Positions 24,400-33,560 of a DNA stretch of 64,000 nucleotides are shown in pieces. The stretch comes from Gracilariopsis chorda. Lineage: Eukaryota > Rhodophyta > Florideophyceae > Gracilariales > Gracilariaceae. Numbering within the stretch: position 1 is the first letter of the stretch; every line of letters begins with the position of its first letter. A program made the translations under genes and the position numbers. Location of the stretch: positions 21,066 through 85,065 of the forward strand of contig NBIV01000342.1 in assembly GCA_003194525.1 (NCBI GenBank), read 5' to 3'. The notes below the pieces were generated by a model, which did no database searches, was not told the DNA's origin, and saw only the letters and a list, made by a program, of their open reading frames with translations.

Positions 24400-26205
24400 C
24401 AACACCCCACTCTTAATGATTTACACATGTATGAGGGGGGTGTTGTTGATTGATGGGAGGCGGTGCGCCAATAAACCGCTCTGTATGCCCCTCTACGCGC
24501 ATGCAAAACTGCCATTTGGCGCAACGCCTCCCTACCACTTAAAAAATTCAGCAGCAGCAGCAAAGCTTCCTGCTTACTGGCTGGCACTCCCATAATGACT
24601 GCAGTGCCACCCAGTTACACAAAGCAACGTGTCACGCTTTCTCATCATTGGCTGGCATTGCAGTCAATTTAGGCACCTAGGCGCCGCGGCGCCCCGTGGC
24701 TCTACGAGCGCTATTGCGAGCGCAAGCGAGCAAAGTGCTCGGAGAGCCTCCGAACGCCACGAAATACACAAAGCTACAAAACCAACGCGGCGCGCAGCGC
24801 CGCCCACGGCCGAAGGCCGTTTCCACTTGTATCAACACCCCACTCTTAATGATTTACTCATGTATGAGGGGGGTGTTGTTGATTGATGGGAGGCGGTGCG
24901 CCAATAAACCGCTCTGTATGCCCCTCTACGAGCATGCAAACCTGCCATTTGGCGCAACCCCTCCCTACCACTTAAAAAATTCAGCAGCAGCAGCAGCAGC
25001 AAAGCTTCCTGCTTACTGGCTGGCACTCCCATAATGACTGCAGTGCCATCCAGTTACACAAAGCAACGTGTCGCGCTTTCTCATCATTGGCTGGCACTGC
25101 AGTCAATTTAGGCACCTAAACACAAACCCCTACGGCTCCACATACTCTCGGCGCCGCGGCGCGCCGTGGTTCTACGAGCGCCATTGCGAGCGCAAGCGAG
25201 CAAAGTGCTCGGAGAGCCTCCGAACGCCACGAAATACACAAAGCTACAAAACCAACGCGGCGCGCAGCGCCGCCCACGGCCGAAGGCCGTTTCCACTTGT
25301 ATCAACACCCCACTCTTAATGATTTACTCATGTATGAGGGGGGTGTTGTTGATTGATGGGAGGCGGTGCGCCAATAAACCGCTCTGTATGCCCCTCTACG
25401 AGCATGCAAACCTGCCATTTGGCGCAACCCCTCCCTACCACTTAAAAAATTCAGCAGCAGCAGCAGCAGCAAAGCTTCCTGCTTACTGGCTGGCACTCCC
25501 ATAATGACTGCAGTGCCATCCAGTTACACAAAGCAACGTGTCGCGCTTTCTCATCATTGGCTGGCACTGCAGTCAATTTAGGCACCTAAACACAAACCCC
25601 TACGGCTCCACATACTCTCGGCGCCGCGGCGCGCCGTGGTTCTACGAGCGCCATTGCGAGCGCAAGCGAGCAAAGTGCTCGGAGAGCCTCCGAACGCCAC
25701 GAAATACACAAAGCTACAAAAACAACGCGGCGCACAGCGCCGCCCACGGCCGAAGGCCGTTTCCACTTTTCTCTCCACTATAAGTATTTATACGCGTATG
25801 AGGGGGGTGTTCTTGATTGAATGGAAGCGTTGCGCCATAAAATCCTCTTCCACGCCCCCGTTTGCCCATGCAAATCGCCCATTTGGCGCAACGCCTCCCT
25901 ACCATTTAAAAAATTCAGCAGCAGCAGCAGCAGCAAAGCTTCCTGCTTACTGGCTGGCACTCCCATAATGACTGCAGTGCCACCCAGTTACACAAAGCAA
26001 CGTGTCACGCTTTCTCATTACTGGCTGGCACTGCAGTCAATTTAGGCACGTAGGCGCCGCGGCGCCCCGTGGTTCTACGAGCGCTATTGCGAGCGCAAGC
26101 GAGCAAAGTGCTCGGAGAGCCTCCGAACGCTACTCAATACACAAAGCTACAAAAACAACGCGGCGCGCAGCGCCCCCCACGGCCGAAGGCCGTTTCCACT
26201 TGTAG
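24400..26205. repeat. four-copy tandem repeat, 433/470-bp units
   Basis: Units start at 24400, 24833, 25303 and ~25773. Units 2 and 3 (470 bp) are nearly identical. Units 1 and 4 lack a 37-bp piece and are more diverged. Units 1-3 open with a stem-loop (CAACACCCC ... GGGGTGTTG; unit 4 keeps only the right arm) and all carry a short CAG run (3-6 copies), then GC-rich hairpins (GGCGCCGCGGCGCC, CGGCCGAAGGCCG). Open frames inside recur only because the unit recurs. The array splits the antisense gene remnant. Confidence 0.92.
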
Positions 26206-26210
26206 CCTCT

Positions 26211-27050
26211 TTAATGATCGAAAGACTTACCAACAGGACAAGGACGTGAACTTGGATCAAACATGGGAGAGATGGCAGCCTGAAGGGTGTGAGAGGTTCC
26301 AGGAATCAACATCCGATCGGGATAATTGTCTTGAGAAGTACAGGCATGCCTGCGGCCACGGCCGCACCCCAAACCACCTGCTGGGAGTCTGTGACCCACA
26401 AAGAGGTTGATAGCGAGTGACCCGTTTGGCTAACCCCCGGTACGGACCCATCTAAGAGTGACGCTTCATCGCAGAGGCGAAACTGATTGGTCTCGTGTGA
26501 AACCATGAAGTCAAAGTGTGAAGAGAATGGTCGAGGAATCATCCCAAGCAGTTACATTAGGGTCAAGAGACATCCCCCCCACTTATAGGGAAGCTTTCAC
26601 ACATTTTTGTTTTGCAACATCAATGAACGACCCCAAAGCACGAAGAAACCGCCAAAGCGACTTACGTGGCTCCTTCCACGCAGAAGGACCTGAATGGGCG
26701 TTCCAACTACCCTCATCGGTGGCAGCAGTCCGTGTTGGTGCGGAGGGAGCCCTGTGGCGAGGGAGCGCTTCTTCAGAACCATTCTGTGGATGAGCGAACG
26801 GGACACCTGCTCTGCTAGGTCCAGAAGAGCCCTCAATTCCTCGGAAATACGGATCAAGAGGGGGAAAAAGATCGGCCAGTCTGCAGGAAGACCAGTGGAC
26901 ATCAAGGTAGCGCGAAAAAATTCTGTGAAACGTGAACTGACCGGAATCAAAATTACCAAACGGAATGGAGATCAATCGTAGAAGATAAAAGGAATGGGGC
27001 TTTTCAGGCGACCAAAAAAGAAAAACCACTGAAAGGGTCACCAATCTCAC
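26211..27050 (-). pseudogene. antisense gene remnant, N-terminal part
   Basis: On the minus strand, RLCDEASLLDGSVPG (~26440) resembles FNDALLAMYTDGNGMLPG of the intact antisense protein, and GMPVLLKTII (~26330) resembles AIPVRTVIRR, with similar spacing. The rest (26583-27050) is in another frame with no clear match. The order (N-terminal part nearer the 3' LTR) is as expected for a minus-strand gene. Bases 27050-27310 hold nothing recognised. Confidence 0.5.
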
Positions 27051-27309
27051 GGGGAAGACAGCTTAAAGGGTAAGATGAATCAACTGCAAGGAAGACGTTG
27101 CCTAGCCTCGAAGGGTCAGACGCAAGCCATAAGGTAAAAGGCACACTCTACTAACCGGAAGGGAGCCTTGTGTTATGGAGAAAAGATAAACCATGTGGTT
27201 CCTATTGACCGCGAGTAGGATGAAACGCTGACGGTTGAGCAGGCTCCTGAATGGTGCCGCGCACGCTGAGCCACTAAGTGTGATCAAGTTGCTGCCAGAA
27301 TGGTTTACC

Positions 27310-27918
27310 GATGCTAGCCACTGGGCCATAGTGTGCAGCCACAAAATCTGGCTTGTCGGTAGATGGGAGTCTGTAATTCTGTGAGATCAGACCACGTGGG
27401 CACTGCAACGCACGCTGTACGAATTGGTTAGTACACCAAATGGATAAGAGTTGCAAGCAAGTTAGAGTACTAATCTATTTCATCAGTTTAGAAAGGTAGT
27501 GACACTCTGCTACTGTGACAGTGTGACATGAAGAGAGGACCGACCCCAACGTATGCCATTTAGCTAAGCTCACCTGAGGTTGAGCTTCAGTTACTCTTAA
27601 AAAAGCCACAGCGCTCTGTCTCCAAGAGTGGTAAATGTAAGCACATACTCCCTACTTCTGATACACTTTGGATTTTAAGTTCAATCTTTTGGTTTTGATA
27701 AGAATATTCCCACTCTACTATCTCGTGCGCGCCATACGACCAACACTACCAATTGGTTAAAGTCAGCCTGCATGGCCGTCTCGGGCCTTTAGTGGTTTGG
27801 TGCTGCCACCATCCTTTGTATATCCGACTTCTACCCTCCAGATTGAGCCGCCCTCTCATTAAAGGTTATTCAAACAGACTATTCATCTGGTACTCGAAAT
27901 CCAATTTTTTGTATCACA
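27310..27918 (+). repeat. 3' LTR of the dead chromovirus
   Basis: Pairs with 12330-12911. The end is placed at CA (27917-27918), by alignment of CTGGTA...ATCACA with CTGGTA...ACCACA at equal distance. The start is approximate, and a preceding purine tract is not clear. Confidence 0.75.
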
Positions 27919-28344
27919 AAAGGCGAATGACGCGAGATGGCAAACAGCAAATGGGCTATTGTTTCTGAATTTCAGTTTTTACACACCGCCTACCCATCTG
28001 TGTTACCTCGCAGCCAGTGTGTTCTCAACAATGCACCAACTCGAAGACTAAACGGAGATTTTATGCTATCGGTATTCACTGGACGTCCGAGAGATGTTCA
28101 TCCTTCTGCGATTATTATAAACAAACAGTTGAAGACTGTGGAAGGTTTCGAAATGATACTGCAGACGTCTATCAAAGACGTGGAAACTTGACAAAATTCT
28201 TCCTTCAAGCTGCATAAACACTTCGCTGAGCGAGTCTAAGAGACAAAGGAAAGCTGCCGTTGACTCCCAAAACCGTCGGACCGGCTATTGACCAATACCA
28301 TTTGCCAAAGGGGATTTTGCTCTTCGTGGTATTCTGCAGAGACA
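27919..28344. other. short unique interval between transposons
   Basis: It contains overlapping short frames (about 28017-28217) with no recognised family. It continues, across the hAT insertion, at 43252. Confidence 0.4.
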
Positions 28345-28479
28345 TGCTGGACTATAGAAACATTCGAAAAATGTTTCGAATAAAATAGAACGTGTAAAAC
28401 GAATTTAAACGTATTCGAAACGAGACAGCGTTCATAAAAAGTTCGAAAATCACAGTTCAGATGTTGAACTGGAAGGCCA

Positions 28480-29560
28480 TCTCAAATCAGTGCGAACCAC
28501 GAAAAAATGGCTACAAGGTATCTTGTGCCGCGACGCCAGCAAAAACGAGGCGATAATCTTGCGCGCTGCCGCCGCCGCCACTGCCATCGAAGCATCCACA
28601 CATAACCCCCGCTGCCGCGCCTGTGCGCACTGGCGTCGAGTCGCAACGCCTCCCGGCCACCGTCGCTGCCATTGTAACGTTTGCTAGCGCTTGTTTCCAC
28701 GCATGCAGACGTTTCCAATGGTCGCCACAGCTGTGCTCGCCGCCGAGGTTATACTTCCGCACCCAACCGCACGCTGCTGCATATTTGCATGCCACAAACG
28801 CCGCGTTTGTTCTCGCTACCGCCGCTGAGTCTGCGCCTACAGTCAGCACGCCATCGCCGACGACGTTTGCACTCGCTGCTTCTGTGTCTGCCTTTGCCGC
28901 CAAGGCGCATGTGGCCGTTGCCGTCGCATCTGAATCTGCCGCTGCCGCGCTTGCACAAGCCACCGTTTTATCTAATTCTGCAGCAGATGAGCCTGCAGCC
29001 GCAGCCACGTTTGTGTATGTCCTTGTCCCACCTGTGACAGCCGCAGCCTTGTCTTATCCTCTGCCACGGCGGCTGCACGCGCCGCCGCCACGTCTTCGCC
29101 AGCCAAAGATAAGTCACCGGTCCTCCTCGCTACCGTTTCTGCTCTCATTCTTCATGCACGCGTTCACCTCCGCCTTTGGATGCCCCACAAGTGGGTTGCG
29201 GCTCTTGCACGCACCTTGCAGGCACGAATACCCACCACGTTGCATGTCGCCGCCACTATGTCTGCCCTTCCGTCACTGCCGAGCCTGTGAGTGCCGCCTC
29301 TGCCACGTTAGCGCCCATGGGCGCCTCAGAAATGCCCCCTTGAGCCGCGTCCGTCGTTTTCTAGTTGGGTATCGTTTGCTGGCATGTAAAGTTAGAAACC
29401 CCGTCTTCTTACGCGTCCTGGGTGCGCCCTGAACCGCGAGGCCGTGCTTTTATCGCAGCGAGCCGCAGAGCAGAACATCTTATAAATGCTGCGACCATGC
29501 GTACACCGAGCAAAAAAAGACGTCACCCCTTGAACGTGTTCTCAGTTACGGGACTAGCGT
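28480..29560. other. GC-rich low-complexity 3' part of the hAT element
   Basis: Trinucleotide-periodic GCC/GCT-rich sequence gives long Ala-rich frames on both strands (28511-29008 minus, 28623-29432 plus). Neither has a recognisable domain, and the periodicity explains both. It lies 3' of the hAT transposase. Confidence 0.5.
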
Positions 29561-29768
29561 TAGAGTAGGCTGTTACATTGCAGTATTTACGGAGGACCTA
29601 TTCAGAACTATTGAAGACGACGCTATTGGGTATCACATGTGGTGTTCCAATCTGTGACAAAGAGGTTTAAATGAGGACTTGCTCGTCATCCCATCCATCT
29701 TCTTCGACTGCAACAGTTTCAGGTTCGTCACTAATTTCCTCCCCTTGTTCCCCATTGAGTTCAAGTAC

Positions 29769-30424
29769 TCACACCATGAGTTTGCTAAATGCTTCACTTC
29801 GCTTATGGATCAAAGTACGGCGGAGCACTGTTGACTTGTGGGCTACTGCAACTTGGCGTTCCAACGAGAGGTCCGCCATTTGACACCGCTGTGCTGAGAG
29901 CACTCGCTTCCCAGTTTTTTGATTGCGTTCTACAGCAGCAGTTGACGCCGGGGCACGATAGACCTTCTCCAAAGCCGCAGCCACGTGTGGAAGCTTCTCC
30001 TGAATTTGACCCCAAATGTAGCGTGGTTGGAACTCTTTAAAACGAGTCAGGAGAGCACAGGGATTCACGTTAAGCTCAAGATATTCGCCCAAGAGGAACT
30101 GGAAATGATATTCATCCGTCGCCAATGTTTCTAAAGCAGAATAAAACTGCTCAGTAACTGCTCCTTTGTCGAGCTCTAACGATGATGTGCCAAAGTGAAG
30201 GGATGGAAAATCATTGTAGCATGGATCAAAATGAATGGCTAACTGGTAAACAGGGTTGTATACGCGATCCCAACGGCAATAGAGTGAAGATTCCAGAATC
30301 TGTTTTTCCGCAGCGTTGAGGAAAGAAGATGCACGCATTGTCCATAAAGTAGCCACGAAGGACGCATAAGCATCAGCCATGGTTGCGCAATCACTTCCTA
30401 AGAGACACATGAACGTCGCAAATG
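29769..30424 (-). pseudogene. hAT transposase, C-terminal part
   Basis: The product has the hAT C-terminal dimerisation pattern: PFATFMCLLGSDCATMADAYASFV, later WGQIQEKLPHVAAALEKVYRAPASTAAVERN, in which the PASxxxVER block is diagnostic. The first codons of the apparent frame (30425-30632) belong to the Gypsy LTR. The true continuation lies across the insertion at 41810. Joining at the GATAG target keeps the frame open. The C-terminal 80 residues follow the VER block and end at a stop at 29769. Confidence 0.85.
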
Positions 30425-30429
30425 GATAG
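30425..30429 (+). repeat. Gypsy target duplication, left
   Basis: GATAG, identical to 41805-41809. Five bases is the usual Gypsy length. Confidence 0.95.
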
Positions 30430-31331
30430 TGAAGTGCAATCCTCAAGGAGGAAGACTCAGCGATGCCCTGTGGACTTGGTGTTTTTGCCGCTTTCGCGTG
30501 TTTATGATTACTACCGCTATTAACGGGTGTCTCAGCCCTCAGCGGATCCGCACTGTGCACCAGGTGCACACCTGTGCATGCGCCGTGTGCCACCCAAGGC
30601 GTGAGTGGACCACGTGTGACACAGATAGTCAAGAGGAGGTTGGCACCACGGTGTGGACATTTAGTTAACTTATATTTATTATTTATTATTTATCTACGCT
30701 ACAGTATGGAGATTACTACACTATATAGTGGCTCGGCGACCTCGCCCTGACACTGAGTAAACTTCCCCAACCAGGGTTCTTTGCTCTAAGTCTTTTCCGC
30801 TTTCGCCAGTCTTCTACGCTCCTCGGAGGTAAAACCGCGTTACTAACGGTAGACCTATCCACCCTGCGTCACTAGGAGTATCACCGCCTTGGGCACTTGT
30901 CACGTAATTCACTACCGTCGTGTTCTCGCCCCTGTATAGGGTTCCTTTGTACCTTTTTCCGTGGTCCCGTTGGCCCACACCCCCGTCGCCCCCAATCGGG
31001 CACCCCCCGTATTCCCCTTACCCCACTCTCGTGGTTTCTACCCCTTTGTGTGGTTGCTCGTCACCGCTGACGCGTGTCTCTCGTGCCGGTATCCCGTGAC
31101 GTCTTCCCCCACTTACGTGGACTCGTACTCCTTGGAAGGGCTGTTTTCCCATTCGTGGTGATCCTAATCCTACCGTTTCAACTCTCCCCGCTTGGCGTGA
31201 GGGTGAGCCTCGGCTTTACAACCCGACTTCGTCGTGCTCATCCGGAGAGGCTCCGTTCGCTGTGTTACCCTCCAGAGGAGAAGATTCCGAACGTCTTCGT
31301 GTGTTGTCCCGCTTGCAGGTATTGCACTACA
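30430..31331 (+). repeat. 5' LTR
   Basis: 902 bp from TGAAGTGC to CACTACA. It contains a TATA-like ACTATATAGTGG near 30720 and the AT-rich run before it. It aligns without gaps to 40903-41804, with about 11 substitutions. Confidence 0.97.
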
Positions 31332-31334
31332 AAG

Positions 31335-31354
31335 TGGTCTCCCGACCTAGAATC
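31335..31354 (+). other. primer-binding site, probably tRNA-Tyr
   Basis: TGGTCTCCCGACCTAGAATC lies three bases after the LTR. The dead chromovirus has the same site at 12916. The first ten bases complement the acceptor end with G72 and discriminator A known for eukaryotic tRNA-Tyr; the assignment needs the host tRNA set. Confidence 0.8.
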
Positions 31355-31446
31355 GGAAACGGTTAGGTTTTGTATTACCTCTCCTCGGAGATTCACTGTC
31401 CAAACTTTTGGTTTCTTACCACTTCGTGGGAGTTTTTGGTCTACAC

Positions 31447-33560
31447 ATGTCTCGGCGACCATCCTCCGCCGAACCCGTTGTCACGCAGAGTCGTTCCGTC
31501 AGTGACGTGGAACAGGCAGAGATCTCGAAGGTCCCCGCTGGCCACCCTCGACGTGCCACTTTGAAAGGCAAGTCGAAGGTCCAAGACTCGTCGAGAGCCG
31601 AGAAACCCCCGCCTAAGGCGTTGAAGAACGCTCCCAACTCTGGTGTCGACCCGGCTTTTGCCGATGTAGCTGCACCCCGGAGGGGAGAACCCGATACCGA
31701 CGCCCCCCTAGTGTCCAAGCGCAGCTTGATGAGGTGCGTGAAGCACACAATACCCTCGTGGAGGAGTTTGAAGTGCTGCGTGTCAGGTTTGATACCTCTT
31801 CTATGAAGGATTTGGCTGAGGACATTCGCCTTTTAAGGGAAGATGTCAACACTGTGCTGGAATGTTTTGGTGGTCCTGCCAACTATGTTGAGAATGTAGA
31901 AACCCGATTTGATCGTGTCAGTGCCCGTCTGAGGACGTTGGAGCAAACTATCTTGATGGATGACAACGTCCTGGGTGAGGCCGCTGCTGCCTCGCAAAAA
32001 GCGAAGCGCGAGAAGAAAGATTCTACCCGCCGCACTCGTAAGAAGCAGCCCAAGCACGATCCCGACTCGTCGGATTCCTCCCTGTCTTCACAGGATTCTC
32101 ACCATTCAGATGGTTCGGTGTCGTCGGATTCTTCGTCGGACGATGATCGTCGCCGACGCCCGTCCCATTCTAAACGGTCTTCTTCCACCCAAGGTGTGAT
32201 TCGCCCCCGGAGGAAGGGGAGGAAGCACTTAGGATTGAGGGAACTCAAATGTACTAATCCTCTCTACAAGAGGTTGGTATCATACCGATATTATCGGCTT
32301 GAGAACTCCTCATTGGATCGTACACCCCGTGGTACGGGTAAGGTGAAGGACTGCATAAAGCGTATGCAGCTTTCCATTCGTAACCAGTCCTTTTCTGGAG
32401 AGGATCCCATATTGGTGTTAGACTTCCTCGGACGGTTCGTTTCCGAAGCGGACATACTTGGTATGAACGAAGGACAGGCGTTTATTGCCCTACCGTATTT
32501 TCTACGTGGCCTCGCCGAAGATCAATACAACTCTGTAAGAGGTTCTTCCCGAGCCTCCGAAGGAGGTGTACCGTGCTGGCCGGAAGCGGTTCAGTACCTC
32601 TTGCGATCCTACGCGACGAACAACGCTCTTCAAGTGGCTATTCTCGCTTTACGCGATACCCGCCAGAAATCTGGAGAGACAGAAACCGAATTCTCGGTAC
32701 GCCTTAATAAGGCTTTGTACAGGTGTGGCAATGTTTACTACTCTGGAGAGCGCTGCACCATGTACATCGATGGATTGGATCCGGCAATCCGTACGCTGGT
32801 GGCCCGATATCGGGAGGATCGTCGTAACACCACCTACCTGGAGTTGATTCAACACGCGCAAGCGGAAGTTGATGCACTTCGAGCTCGTATCCCTGCATCG
32901 AAGTCTCGTCCCGCCAAGGCGTTGATGATGGAAGCCAGTTCACCATCTTTATCGCTAGCAGCGAGTGGATGCCCTTCAAGGGACTACGATAACGTGTACC
33001 TGGCTCAATCCGGTGCTCAGTCTATTCCGACCACGGAACTGCCGTCCACGACGGATGTGTCCTACGACACAGCTCAGGAGCATTCCCTGCTGTATGTTGA
33101 CGGACCCCGTGTCCACGGACCTCGCATTCCCTATGCGAATGGTGCCCTCCGGCAGAGTCGTCCCGGATGGAAGGATTCCCGCCCAGCGGTGAGAAACACG
33201 GATGCTCGTTCCGGTCAGCCGCCCCCACGTTCTGGAGTCTTATGCCACATATGTTACGAACAAGGTCACATTTCACCGGACTGCATCCTCACTTTGAGAG
33301 AAGTAACCCGAGTGATCAGTAACTATGAAGCCCTTACTCCAGCGGAGAAGCAGACCGTTCCGATTGCATCGTACTTACGGGCGAAGACGGACTTCCCCCG
33401 GAATATCCCGGATACGAACCCGCCACACGCGTTGCTTTCTCCTGCTGAGCAGGTCACTAACCCCCGTCTTGTTCGACAAGACACCCCCGCTAGCGCTCCA
33501 CTGCTAGTGGCTCAGGATTCTGAGACCCCGCCTCAGGCGGAACGGGCTCAGGAAAACTGA
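31447..33560 (+). pseudogene. gag with one frameshift
   Basis: The first ATG after the primer site (31447) opens a frame that leaves register at a C run (31703-31708). From there the next frame runs without a stop to 33560. Translation across the run would give about 700 residues: a Pro/Ser-rich N-terminus, a coiled coil (31716-31950), a Ser/Asp- then Arg-rich linker, a capsid domain (about 32230-32900; SFSGEDPILVLDFLGRF, QYLLRSYATNNALQ) and a zinc knuckle CHICYEQGHISPDC (CX2CX4HX4C, 33243-33284). One missing C explains the break; a homopolymer sequencing error is as likely as a mutation. It packages the element's RNA. Confidence 0.9.
33551..33557 (+). promoter_or_regulatory. candidate -1 frameshift site at the gag end
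   Basis: GGAAAAC directly precedes the gag stop (TGA, 33558-33560). The pol frame is -1 relative to gag and is open through this point. The heptamer is only partly canonical, and no strong hairpin was checked. Confidence 0.4.

Larger units (their letters stand above)
12330..27918 (+). mobile_element. dead Gypsy chromovirus, 15.6 kb including insertions
   Basis: Direct repeats (LTRs) lie at about 12330-12911 and 27310-27918. Between them, in order, are a primer site, a gag split by a Harbinger element, protease, RT/RNase H, integrase, a GPY/F-chromodomain tail, and an antisense gene remnant split by a tandem repeat. Every coding part carries several stops and shifts, and catalytic residues are lost. 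The LTRs are only about 65-70% alike by eye, so the insertion is old. The outer boundary and target duplication could not be fixed. Confidence 0.85.

Noticed and set aside
24389-25968. Repeated 60-112-codon frames in the tandem array
   Set aside because: They repeat only because the DNA unit repeats, occur on both strands, and have no family.
28511-29432. Long Ala-rich frames on both strands
   Set aside because: GC-rich trinucleotide periodicity opens frames on both strands at once; no domain or paralogue.
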